64,000 nucleotides of DNA. Source: Uloborus plumipes (Eukaryota > Arthropoda > Arachnida > Araneae > Uloboridae). Made by a program: the position numbers and the translations under genes. The notes beneath the pieces are model-generated. The model was not told where the DNA came from and ran no database searches. It saw only the letters and a program-made list of their open reading frames with translations. How positions within the stretch are numbered: position 1 is the stretch's first letter; every line of letters begins with the position of its first letter. Below are positions 44,284 through 56,339 of this stretch, in pieces. The stretch is from contig JAXGGA010001043.1 in the NCBI GenBank assembly GCA_038373865.1, forward strand, positions 1-64,000, read 5' to 3'.

Positions 44284-45488
44284 CCAATAAGTTAATAAAA
44301 TTTGATTTATTTAGCAAACAAAATCGACTTTTTTGTCTGAAGTGATGAATGTTGTATTTTACTTGAAAAAAACTATGTCAAATCCTTTTCTACATTTCTA
44401 TCTTTTTCACTTTTTAATTGGATATTTTTTGGAAGTGAGCCTTGTTGAGTGATTCATGTTGTGTTCAAAGTAAATTTTTTTCCCACTTGAAATCGACTTT
44501 TACATCATTCTTTTCTTATTACAGGTATTGATTGAAAAGAAAATGATATGAAATTGTCTTGCTTTAATACACAATCATTTTTCAAACTTGAAATTGATTG
44601 CTTTTATTTTATAAACTGACGTCAGCCAATTAATCTTAGTGCTGCTCCAATTAATTTCTGATGAACTTTTCAGTAAGCTATTTGGAAAGAAAAATTGAAT
44701 TTGAAGCGATTTTCTTTCATCGCGTTTTTTTTTTTTTTTTTTTTTTTTTTTACTGGAGAGCAGACCAGCTAGTTATATGACAGAAGTAGAAACGAAATCT
44801 GAAAGTTCTGGAATAATTGGATTCAATTTTTGAAGTCACAATTTCCTATTCTCTTATTAATTTTATAGAATTTTATTGTTTGTTATCGCAAAGCGTTAGT
44901 TTGGTTATCGAAGAGTTTTACCAATTTAAAACTATTTGCACTAAAGTGAATTTTATTTTGCTATATAGATTTCAGATAAATTAATAAAACGTATAAAAAA
45001 TAATACATTTTTCAACCTTTAAAAAATTTATGAAGTACAACAAGATACGTAACTAAGGTGATTGACATCAATTTTTACTATAATTTCAGCTCAGTACGAT
45101 GATTAGTAAAAAATAATTTCGTCTAGAAGTAACACTTGAGACTAGAAGTCAACATTTATTTTCGAACATAATCTATGTTTCTATTGTTATTGTGCTAAAC
45201 TCAAATATATCTTTTTACCAGTTAAAACAGTTGGGGGGGGACTCCGAGTACCGACTCTCTCTCTGAGCATTGTTAAACGAAAAAAAAAGTAAGAGAGAAG
45301 TAAAATGAAAAAATAATTATAATTAAAAACATCTTTCAACGTAATATTTCTCAAAAAACTGAAAAATTAAATAATGAAATAAGCTAAAAACAACTTTTAT
45401 GCAATATTTTAGAAGACAACCTCATTTTAACCAGGTAATATAGAAAATTGATTTTTTTTTTCCTGAATGTTTATTTTACTATTTGAAT

Positions 45489-45737
45489 AGGTGTCCGGAA
45501 GAAGGGCCTATGTCATGATTTCTAAATTGTGAAGGAGAGCGAAAAAACAAAGGTGCCAATTATTTTAGGAAATTAATTTGTGATTTCCCTGGCATCTATC
45601 GGATTCTTTGGGTACTACTAAGCAAGCCAACGGTTACTAGACTTAACAAAGGCGGTTACTAGACTTAACAAAGGCTTTTATTCCATGAAAAAACAAAATT
45701 CAGAAAATCATGACATAGGCCCTTCTTCCGGACACCT
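45489..45737. repeat. 249-bp MITE (copy B)
   Basis: Same element, ends and 22-bp internal direct repeat as at 39341-39589. It was duplicated with the segment. Confidence 0.85.
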
Positions 45738-46039
45738 ATTCATTTAACTCTTCCAAATTAAAAAAATGAATAAAATAACTAAAACTTAGCAATTTCATAA
45801 ACAATATTTTTTAAAACCATTTAAACATTGCGAAAGAGAAACGAGCATAATATTAATAAAAAACTCATCATGAAACTAAAGATTGGATCATTAATAATCG
45901 TTTATCTGAGAAATGAATAGAATTCATTTCGCAGTTTTCTCCATTGCATGAAAACTGAAGTGTTTTGAATTCATTAAATTTAAATTTAATCAATCATTAA
46001 CTTTCTTCAGTGTTAAGTCTAACGAAAATTCGCATTTAC

Positions 46040-46330
46040 CACTGAGAAAAAAGAACTGTTGTTTTTACAATATAATACTGAAAGCAAAGGTTCCAGTTTA
46101 AAACTAAAATTCACAGTAATACACTGTAAATTAGTAATGTTACAGTTCATTACTGGAAAATTAGCAATTTTACAGTTTATGACCATAAAATTAGCAATTT
46201 TACAGTTTATTACCATAAAATTAGCTGTATTATACTGTAAAAACAACAGTATAATACTGACAGCAGAGGTTCCAGTTCAAAACTGCAAAATGAACAGTAA
46301 TAAACTGTAAAATTAGCAATTTCACAATTG
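46040..46330. repeat. Palindromic CACTG element, copy 5 (right end lost)
   Basis: Equivalent of 39891-40186 in copy B, with the same truncated right end. The ~32-bp internal periodicity creates spurious repeat-like peptides in both strands. Confidence 0.65.
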
Positions 46331-47551
46331 CAATACATGCAATACATGCAGTACCTTCTGCCTTAGCCCTGGCTTAGAGGCGGTTACTTACCGCTTCGAA
46401 GTACTAATTTAGATAAACCGGAAAAGTATTTTTAAGTCCTTGGTTGCAATTACGCATTTAACGCCGTAATTTAATTTTAAAAACACAACCTCATTTGGAC
46501 AAGACATCAACATCACAACCTTATTTAAACGATGCGCACCGTAAAATTACACCACAATAACTTTTATTTTGATCGATCTCTTTACATTTCAAAATCAATA
46601 ACAATTCTAACGTTGCCAAAACTCGTTTGCCAAATATTATACAAATTTAAATTCACGCTGATGTGATTAAATGTAAAACCGGAGAACAGGTACACTACAT
46701 CCATTCTCATCAACCTCTCCCGCTCCTTCGGCGCCAAATGAAATGAAATGAACAATATGAAACATATTGTTATAATAAAACGTGATTGCTAGGAAACAGT
46801 AACAATGATAGTAATCATGAAGAAAATGGTGAAAAGAAAGCTTCTCAAGCTTTTAATGTAGGCACAAAAAACGAGGTTTTTTGTGAAAACTCTCGTTTTT
46901 ACAGAAAAAACGCCGATGTAGATGAACTCAATAATCAAAACTTTATCTAAATACAAAATTTTATCAAAATCGTTCGAGCCGTTTTCGAGATCCGTAATAT
47001 ACACACACACACACACACACAAGAATTGCTCGTTTAAAGATATAAGATAAAGACTCTCAAGAAAAGTCGCATGAAAACATTTACTTTTTTTTTTTTTTAC
47101 TTTTTTTACTTTAAGACCAAATTCTCCAACAAAGTTATTGAGGAAACAAGCTCTAAAAATTACCTTAGAGCTGATTTAGGATTCAAATCTCCCGTAGACC
47201 ACTAATGTTAACTAATCTTTTAATTGCTCAAAAACTGAACAAATTCTTTTTCAAATTAATAATCATAAGAGGGATATGTTCTAGCAGGACGTCTTTTGAA
47301 TGAGTACTATCAACACGAATTTCAAATATTTAAAATAAAATAATAACACCAGAAGAAAACTTTTCCTTCTTTCCAGCTTACTAATTTCTGTTGTTGAATA
47401 CCGAAAATTTGCCTATTTGTTTTAAAACGAACATTTTAGCTTAACAACTCGCAACACATTTATCCCATGTCACTTGCAAGATTTTAATAAAACAACTCAC
47501 ATCATGCAATCACATATGTAACTGTCATTTTGATCGTTTTTGCCATCGCAT

Positions 47552-48992
47552 AAGCGCCAAAGAAATTTCTACAAATATTTTTAAAATTCAACCATGGATC
47601 TAAATGAACGAGTTGGCAGTGTATGTTTCTGCCTTAGCTCTTGCTTAGGGGCGGTTACTCACTGCTTTATACATTGGAATTGTTCAGATTTTCATAAATA
47701 ACCAGGAAAATAACGCATATTAAAAGAGTTAGTCCTTTAATCAAATAAAGTGAATGTACAATAGGTATAAACATAACATTTATGCAGAACATAACGCTGC
47801 AATGAAAATTAAGTTTTTGGACCAAGTATACTGAAAATCTATTTTCATTGTCTAAATGAAAAATTATAGTACTGTATGTTCTCTCTAAGGAATTATTATA
47901 CAACAATTAAAGAAAAAAAAAGGAAAGCTGAAATGAGCTTCGGGAAAATACGTCGATTTCAAAGAAAAATGAATTAATTTCTGTTCAGAAAAATTCTCTG
48001 AAACTTATTTTATAAAATCACAGATTTTCGGCTGAGCTATCTTTGAAAAACGCATTCGGATTTTTGACGCTCGGATTTTTAGCATGCTACTGTAATGTGA
48101 AATTGAAAAAGAGAAAAAACAGGAATATGATTAATATACAAACATATTAGTATATGCGTACAATATTAAGATTTTTGCATTCAAAATATATTCTTTATTA
48201 ATATATGAGTACAAACATAATTGTGTCCATCAAAACGTATGACTATATGCTATTTCTTAAATTACAAGCCCTAGTTTTGGACTTTCCTCTAATCCCAAAA
48301 GGAAATTCCTTACGTATCAGGACAGAGACGTTTAAAATGTATCACAATCAGAAACTTCAACGAAAAAGAAAGTCTTTTGGAGCAGCTGTTCAGAATTTTC
48401 AACTGCTATGGTTAAAACATGAGCAATCCATTCTAAATATTCCAAAGGTTGTATCTTTCGAACGACTAACACCGCCGAGGCGTAATTCAACAAAACCTTA
48501 CATCTCCGTTTCTACAAATATGTGTTCATCAGGCCCCTCTCCAAGCCGAGTGGAGTTGTATCCTGATTAGAATTTCTTCTCGAATTTATACAGACGATAT
48601 ATTGCAGAACCTAGTGGACATGCTGAACTCGCTTCGCAATTCTCAATCGATCGCCTGCTTGGAACACTCTTTCTTATTTACGAGTTTAATCAAATGATTT
48701 CGAGCCCGTTGTTCGGGGCCACCCTGTTCCATAAAGATTCGGTGACGGTATCTATTAAACTTGCTGAACAGCAAGAGTTTGCTGCAAAATTTCCTTGATT
48801 TTGTCGTTGAAGTGGTTCCGAGTTTGTCACTTTTATAAGAACAACAGAGGAGAGTAAAGATTTGTATCGCTCAAGAATTTGAAGCACCGACATTCCACAA
48901 CATTTCGAAGAGGAAAGACGTTTACATAATTTTTGAATTTTCATGCGTTTAATAAAACTGTGTAGCACTTAAAGATTTTATGAATATTTTTA
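47552..48992. other. Unassigned intergenic stretch
   Basis: A short piece at ~47623-47665 (CTGCCTTAGC, GGCGGTTACT) repeats one inside the duplication (40209, 46349). The 121-codon frame at 48205-48570 and the minus frame at 48690-48968 carry no domain I recognise. Confidence 0.35.
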
Positions 48993-51007
48993 CAGTGGCG
49001 CACACAAAAGTATTCGTACACTTACCATTTTCCATAAAATAGATTTTTTTTTTTTTTTTTGTTAATTAAAATTAATATTTCGGAATATGTGTTTAATTCT
49101 TTGATCTATTATCTGTTCTTAACAAAACTACATATATGAAATATTTTACTGATTTAACAAAACTTGATTTTTAAGAAATTAATAATCAAAAAGTACCATG
49201 AAAGTGATCTCACAAATGTCTTCGTACACTTTAAAGAAATTTTACATATTTGCAAATAATCTAATTTTTTATTATTTTATATGTTATTTTGTCATTTAGT
49301 AGGTTATTCTTCATTATCTACTACAGCTTTTAAACGGCTTGGAGTAAATTTCGTTAGTTTTTTTTTTTTTTTTTTTAATTTTAGTCAATTTTCAAGACTT
49401 GACTCCACACGCAAAACTGAAACAATAGGTCAATTTTCCAAACTGATCTTTCGTCCCTGAAGTTACATAGTGGTTTAAATTTGAGTATTAGGTTAACCCT
49501 TGAAAATTGACTAAATATGAGTAATTAAAACATCCTATTACTTGCTTAACTTAATGTCTTTTTGATTTATTTTTCGAATTGTGATTTAAACTTTAACATG
49601 ACTTTTAGTGGAATTTAATAGGTAGTAGAGCACATTTGAATGGAAAAATATAATAATTTTACTTCAGAGGGTTGGAGTGAATTTAAATTTATTCAGTTGA
49701 CTTCCTTTACATTTATTGCAGGGGCATCGCCGTGCGAGTACTGCTAGTTAAAGATAAAATTCACATTTTTTGAAAATATGCAAGTAATATATTTAATACT
49801 ATTATTAATCCTTTAGCTTTAACTATATTACATGTTGAAGTGCATGTAAACTTAGTGGATATTCAATAGTTTTGAAAACCTTCTTTTTAGTTTGATTAAC
49901 TCTAAAAGTATATTTTTTAGTTTTTTTTTTAACTATATTTAGGATTATATCAAAACAAAGCAAAATCTGTTATCTCATAAATATAAACACAAATCATCTT
50001 TTATACAAATTTGCTGAAATTTGAGAGTAACGATTTCAGTCACATGACGTGTGACGTTGCGAGATGGACTGTTAACTGAAGCTTGCTTTCTTCGGTTACT
50101 TTTGGAAATGCCGAGAGCGAGAGCTTTTTAGTTAACTTTGAGTGAAGAACGCATCACATAGCAAATGAAAGCAATGGACGGGAGTATAAATGGCATTCCA
50201 AAGCATTTGAAAATGACTAAGAAAAATACTGAGAGAATTCTTACAAGTAAAGATATGACGCAAAGGGGGAAAAACGATCTGGAAGGCCTTGTTCAACAAA
50301 AACGAAATGACAGACATATACTTCAAATGACATCTCGGGGGGGGGGGGGTGAGAGTTTCTCCTTACGGGCAGAATTAAGTTATAGTCCGGACTTCCAAGT
50401 TTCAAAAGACACGATCCTCCCTAAGAATTAAAAACTGTCCTAATCTTCTTTAGAAAAACATAGTTGTGAAACACGCTTTGACAGCCTGTCATAAAATCAA
50501 ACGATTATAACGGGCGAAGAAACATATGTCATGCATGGGTAGGTGACTATCTGTTCTATTCTCTGATGAGTAAGAGTGGAATTTAGATGGCTCTGATAGG
50601 TGGTCTAATTATTGGCATGATTTACAAGAAAAACCAAGAACATGTTTCAGGGGATATACTAGAAAATCTATGATGGTGTAAGGCTCTTTTGGGTTCATTA
50701 GTCAAACATTCCTTAGTAGTTTTTATTATTAAGTGTAAAACAAATATCTGTATACTATCTGGAAACATTGAAAAACAATTTTTAGCCATTTTGTGACACT
50801 TTAAAAGTGCCAGCCTGCATATTTCAGCAGGATAATGTATCCATACATACATACATCGATTTAAACAAAAGCTTGTTTTCATCGACAGAACCATCATGCT
50901 ATGGACCGGAATGCGTTTTCCGATTCAAAGCCAACCAAGAACCTTTGGGGAATTCTCAGCAGTATTTCTTAGTCGACAAACTGAAAACTGACATAGAGAG
51001 AGAATGA
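48993..51007 (+). pseudogene. Decayed Tc3/Tc1-like transposon, interrupted
   Basis: Left terminus CAGTGGCGCACACAAAAGTA after TA (48991). Transposase remnants start at 50165: an HTH-like start with NGIPKHLKMTKK, then RHILQMTS and LSYSPDFQVSKDTIL (second HTH). The catalytic part survives as IFQQDNVSIHT (second Asp, ~50812-50844), after which the expected Glu block appears only as a shifted remnant around 50925-50960 (ANQEPLG). Stops and shifts occur throughout. A Helitron 3' end lies inside at 49747, and a 3-kb hAT element begins at 51096. The right terminus was not found. Confidence 0.65.
49727..49747 (+). mobile_element. Helitron 3' terminus
   Basis: Hairpin TCGC-CGT-GCGA, then GTACTG, then CTAG followed by T. 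This is the expected Helitron 3' end, inside the Tc3-like remnant. The 5' end was not located with confidence; it may lie near 49360. Confidence 0.55.
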
Positions 51008-51095
51008 TTCAATGTTCATTTGAATTTCGGCATAGCTCTGGGACGAATATACAAGGGAGGGACGATGGGGTCGATCGCCTTGAGGTACTCATTAC
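51008..51095. other. Short unassigned segment with hAT target site
   Basis: Between the transposase remnant and the hAT insertion. It contains the left target duplication CTCATTAC at 51088-51095. Confidence 0.5.
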
Positions 51096-54000
51096 CAGGG
51101 ACGTAACTAGGCAATTTTCAAACAGGGGCAAGACATCTCTTCGGCGCCCCCCCCCCCCCCCATTAAAATAAAATTAAATATTTGTCGAAAAAGTGACAAC
51201 GCCAACGTCTGGACCGTCATATAAGGGTATACTCTACGTATATTACATGGAAAACGAACAAGAAGCACAACTAAATACATATACAATACTTTCTCAAAGC
51301 CAAAGGGACAAGTTTTCTCTCTTCACACCCCTGAATATCAGGCCAAACCGACCACCGACACGCATTGGTTTTAGTGCTCCATTTCCTCATACATTTTCTG
51401 CTCAGATGCTTAATATGCTTTTTTTTTTTTTTTTTGAAAGTATGCTTATCAGTTAACAAAAGTTTTTAAATTAAAATGTCAAGCTCGTTCTAAAACTTCT
51501 CACACATTTCAATATGAGAGTTGCTTATAGCTCATAGACTTCTTTTTTCATACTGTAACGATTTCAAATGTCAAAAGATTTATAAAATGATATCGAAGTG
51601 TATGTGGGCTGAATCAAAATGAATAGATTAAATTTTTAGAAAATAGTATTTAATTATTCAATAAAAGACTAATAATGAAGAAACATTTTCAACTACATTT
51701 CTATTTAGTTTCAGCTTTACATTACTTACATTAAAAAACGAAAACATTAGAACTTTATTTTACGAGCTTTTTTGGCTGCAAAACTTTTTCTATATGATCA
51801 AATGATAACTTAGACAATAATGATAATAATGAAAACAATAATAAATACAAGCTGAATAACCTTAAATACTTTCAAAGCAAAAACAGTTTTTTGAATTCAT
51901 AATTGAAAAATTGGGAATCATGTAAAAGGAGAGTTCTGTCTTCATTCAGTTCCTCTCAAGTGTTTCAGTTCTTTTTATTTTGAAATTAAGAAAAAAAAGA
52001 AGAAAAGAAATCATTTAATGCGTTTGAAAACTACTTGAAATGAAGGAAATTTTAAAAGCCTTAAATACTTTGCAACTCAAAAATATTTTCATGAATTTCA
52101 CTTTAGAAAAATTCTTAAGTAAAAAAATGTAATTTTTTTTAATTTAACCTGTCCAATATTCATCATTAAAAGAAGTGTACGATGAAACTTTAAGAAACTT
52201 AAAAATCCTAAACTTTACTGTGTAAGAAAAGGGACGATAACATTAAAAAAATGTGAATTATTGAATAAATGCTTATAAATTAGCATTTGTTTATTAAATA
52301 CTTTACGAAACATTACATATTATGGCTGAAAAATATTCTGTACAATTTATTTATTTAAAACCAGAATTTAAATTTGAAAATTGTTACTTTTTATTAACGC
52401 GATAATTTCCAGGAACAAAAAATTTCTCCTTTTTTACAAAATTCTTACTCGTAGCGATTGAATTTATTTAACTCTACTCTCAATGTCAACCCCGTATTAC
52501 AGCGATTGATCAAAAGTAGCCAAAATGTAATTCTTACATCAACTAAGCAAAATAGTGGTTTGTTTAATGATGTCTATTTCGGGAACCCGAACAAGTGATT
52601 TACTTTAAAACCGGTCATTTTTATCAAATTGTTGAGAAATATATATTTAAAATATTTTTTAATAAAAAATGCGAGCATCCATGTATAGACTTTAAGGTAG
52701 TAGTCTGGTAACTTATGCCTATTTTCATGACTTCTTTGGAGGGTGTTTTTTATAGGAAAATAAAAATGAATTATCTTGAATATTAAGAGTGTTTTTATTT
52801 ATATATTGAAAATATAAAAAAAAATTTATTTGAAAAAATTTAATAGTTTATTACTATTATTATTGTCACTCGAAGTTGGAACCTCAAAAAAATGCACGTG
52901 GGTCGCCCGGGTGATTTTGGCTCTTGATGTTATCTGAAATCAAATATTCTTGATTATTCTTAATCTATAGACCTGTCATTTTGGTCGGAACTACTGAAGT
53001 TAAATTTCAAGGGTAAATAACAAAATGGCGGACTTAAAAAAAAAGTCCTGTTATATTAGCAAAGAAAGTGTTGTAAAATAAAAAGTTAGGGGTGAAAAAA
53101 ATTCTCTTTAGTACCGACGAGAACTATAAGTGTGTAGAACAGCCTGTTAAAATTTGAAAGCAATCGGTTCAGTAGAAAAAAAGTTAGGACCCGGGCCGAC
53201 CAGAAAACCAATGTTTTGAGAGAAACGCGTTTAAAGTTCAACAACAAACTCCGAGGCGCTCTAGGAAACTTGTTATAGCTCCCGAAATATTTCGAATTTC
53301 TGTCTGAAATTTTCACAGTATATTCTCAAGACATTGTACTTTCAAATTAAGCAAAAAAAAAAATCGATTTTTTGAACCCAAGTTACCAGACTACTATTTT
53401 AAAGGTTGGACTCCGAGGCGCTCTAGGACACTCGTTCTAACTCCCGAAATATTTCGAATTTCTGTCTGAAATTTTCACAGTATATTCTCAAGACATTGTA
53501 CTTTCAAATTAAGCAAAAAATTCTTTTTCGATTTTCTGAACCCAAGTTACCAGACTACTTAATGCTAGAAAAGAATGAACCCCTCACTCCTTTCTGAAAA
53601 CGGGACATAGTTGATAAAACTTAGAAAGTGAAAAAAAAAAACTTTCTATTTTTGCATTTAACATTTTTTTCAAGTGTTTTTTTTTTTTTAAATATTTTTT
53701 TATCAGCTGTTATAGCGCCCTCCTTCATTTGACGCTCCCAAGTAGCTGCTTGTATTGATGCTTGCCCCCAGGACTGGTCCTGAGGGTGCCAAAATTAGAT
53801 TGATAGTAGGTTTAAAATTTCTCACTTGAGTTCAATTTCTAAAAAACCACAGAGCATTTTCAAAAAGAGAGAAAGAGAACTTTGAACTGAATCTCCACAT
53901 TAAAAGACAGTTCTGTAACTTTCTGCCTATGCCTGCATTGAGCTTTTTTTTTTTTAGGGACAGCTGGCTTTTAAAAATTTGTCCTTTTTTTTAATAATGA

Positions 54001-54102
54001 AAAGAAAATTATGCGGTTATTTAGCCAGTTCAGCGCCCCTAAAATCTGGCGCCCGGGGCACATGCCCCGTCTGCCCCCCCCCCCCCTCTAGTTACGTCCC
54101 TG
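51096..54102. mobile_element. hAT-type element, 3 kb, 8-bp TSD, no transposase
   Basis: Inverted ends CAGGGACGTAACTAG on both sides, with poly-C runs and GGCGCC just inside. Flanked by a perfect 8-bp duplication CTCATTAC (51088-51095 and 54103-54110). No transposase domain was found in 3 kb; the interior is AT-rich and carries a nested TIR element at 52698. Confidence 0.88.
52698..53559. mobile_element. Nested TIR element with duplicated right end
   Basis: Left end TAGTAGTCTGGTAACTT (52698-52714). The mirrored right end AAGTTACCAGACTACT occurs twice, at ~53380 and 53544, because the last ~150 bp (from CTCCGAGGCGCTCTAGGA) is tandemly duplicated. Inside the hAT element at 51096-54102. Non-coding. 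Confidence 0.72.
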
Positions 54103-54110
54103 CTCATTAC

Positions 54111-54784
54111 TGCTAAATTTTCAATATTGAAGTTCAAAAAAGGCGTTTTTAGACTATCTTTGATGCTAGCGGAAGGGAAGTTTAGTGCTCTCCTCGGGAT
54201 ACGTTTTGAAACTGAAGTCCAAAATAAATAAGGTCAACATTGTAAACCAAGATGTGTTTCGTAAAGGGTACGTAAAAAAAAAAAAAATCGCTCCTCCTTT
54301 GAAACATTTCTACATCCGCCCTTGGCATGATCGAATCATATGGCGTGACTCGGTAGATTCGGACTATAATAATTTATGTTGTAAATTTTCATGTTACAAT
54401 TATAATTTCATAAAATATTTTTCTTTAGGCTATACACAATTATATATATTAAATATTCTAAAACATAGAAGAGAATTGATTGTGTGTGTTGAAACCTTGT
54501 AACCAGAAACTGTTCAATAATTAACAGTATATGCTATTTAGCTTGACTATAATTAACATTATATGCTTTTAGTTCTTGCGGAATATGAATGAGTTAAATT
54601 AAATTACTTTTAGTTAGTAATTATATGAAAAACTTGAGTTTTAAAATGAAGCTTGTAAAAAATGTGGCCTTCTTTAAATATTCTGCTCGTTGACACTTCC
54701 AAAATCCAATTTCAGGCTCGTTGCAAGATCGGAAGATATTATCCGATTTCAAAAAAAACAAGAAGTTCTGTCAAGAACTAAACG
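54111..54784. other. Unassigned stretch
   Basis: Continues the sequence interrupted by the hAT insertion. The 105-codon frame at 54185-54502 has no known domain. Confidence 0.3.
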
Positions 54785-55128
54785 AGCCTACTTTCCCGTA
54801 CATCGACATCGGCATTGTAACATCTGATCAATATTCTCTTGAATATCTGAAACTGAAAATTATGTCAAACATACCTTTATAGCACTTAAAGCTGATTTCT
54901 AAAAGCAAAATATACCCCTCTCATCAGATGAAATGGACACGTAAAAATTAAATAAACGAGTAAATAAAGTTTTGTCGCACCTTTTAAAGAATGTAACTGT
55001 TACAGTTCTTCTGTACAAAAATTCCACAATCGTTTTCAAAAGAAAAAAAAATTAATAAATAAAATAAAAGAACATCAAAACACATTTTATCAAAGAAAGA
55101 AAAAAAAACCTCGTTCGTTAATAAAATG

Positions 55129-56339
55129 CAAGGAGATTAAAGAGGAGGAGCTAAATCTCTGCTATCTCTAAGTGGCAACGAATTCTCACCCCGCCGCCAG
55201 AGGACACTAGCTGAAACGCTCCCTATCTCCGACGGGAATCAATGTAAGGCAGGGATTCAAGTGAAACAGTACTGCGATCGCTTCGAATGCAATCGCTATT
55301 GGAAGTGAATTACATTATCATCAACTTAACTTGGCATGACGTCACTACGGGTGGAGCCAATAAGAGCTGACAAGCACTCAGCTATCTCCGCTTATTCGCC
55401 AAGTAGGCTGTGACGTTTTATCTAGTTCGTTTTTCATAGGCAAACGTCACGCTGACGTCACAATGTTTTTATCAAGAAACGTTCTAATGTAATTCATTTC
55501 CAGTAGCGATTGTAATTTGCGATGGCCTGTTTCACTTGAATCCCTGCCTTAATGATATTGAATCTGTCATCTTTTTAAATGCTGCTATGGGGAAGAAAAA
55601 TTTTTTTTTTCAACTGGATTTTGGTGAAAATCTTCGATTGACATTGTGAATTAAATATGATTTTCATCCCACGAAAATAGGTGCCGTATTCTTTAAGAAA
55701 TAGTTTTAATCGAATGCACTTACCAACTTGCCAAATCTGACAGAATCTGTCATTTTTAAAGACTGCTGTTGGCAAGAATATTTTTTTTTAATTAGAATTT
55801 TGCTCAAACCATCGATTAACATTATGAACTAAATATATTTAATAAATATATTTAAACTAATAATTATTTTGTCTACTAAATATATTTAATTAATAACAAA
55901 ATTAAATTCTGGCATGATAAATTTTTTGCCTCATGCTTAACTTATCAACAATTTAGAGAACTGATTCTCAACAAAAATTATATCGTACAATGCAAAGAAA
56001 ATGTCACAAATAGTCGCATATATGTCAAATTTGGCAAGTAGCTAGATGCCGTCGATTAAACATCTTTCTTAAAAAATACGGCAAAATTTCAGTGGGATCA
56101 AAGTCATATTTAGTTCATAATGTTAATCGATGGTTTACACCAAAATCCGGTTGAAAAAAAAAATCTTTTCTTTCCCATAGCAGCATTTAAAAAAATGACA
56201 GATTCAGTATCATTTACATTGATTCCCGTCGGAGATAGGGAGCGTTTCAGCTAGCGTCCTCTGGCGGCGGGTGAGAATTCGTTGCCACTTTCAAACTAGC
56301 GCATCCGTAGAACATTTCTCTCATTCTTTCTACTCCGTG
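55129..56339. mobile_element. Foldback element with 8-bp TSD ATAAAATG
   Basis: Long inverted arms: 55172-55255 (GTGGCAACGAATTCTCACC, GCCAGAGGACACTAGC) mirror 56214-56292, and inner arms (TGATATTGAATCTGTCAT, GCTGCTATGGGGAAG) mirror ~56155-56213. The outer tips CAAGGAG and CACGGAG also match. The 8-bp site ATAAAATG occurs at 55121-55128 and 56340-56347. Copy 2 of the host element shows the same site once (copy 1 has it with one mismatch), confirming the duplication. An 8-bp TSD fits hAT-like or P-like classes; superfamily open. Confidence 0.82.
55258..55548. mobile_element. Harbinger-like MITE, copy 2
   Basis: Same TIRs as 26787-27088 (GGCAGGGATTCAAGTGAAAC), flanked by TAA on the left and TTA on the right. 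It sits inside the left arm of the foldback element, so it arrived later. Confidence 0.8.

Larger units (their letters stand above)
44284..47551. repeat. Tandem segmental duplication, copy B (uninterrupted)
   Basis: Near-identical to copy A without the ~2.8-kb transposon insertion. At the equivalent site (46995-47020) it reads GTAATAT then (AC)10. It serves as the empty-site reference for the Tc1-like and Penelope-like insertions. Confidence 0.92.

Noticed and set aside
46019..46310. Open frames encoding repeated peptides (VINCKIANF-like)
   Set aside because: They arise from the ~32-bp periodicity of the palindromic CACTG element and occur on both strands.
48205..48570. 121-codon plus-strand frame
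   Set aside because: No recognisable family, no splice context, and no repeat partner in the window.
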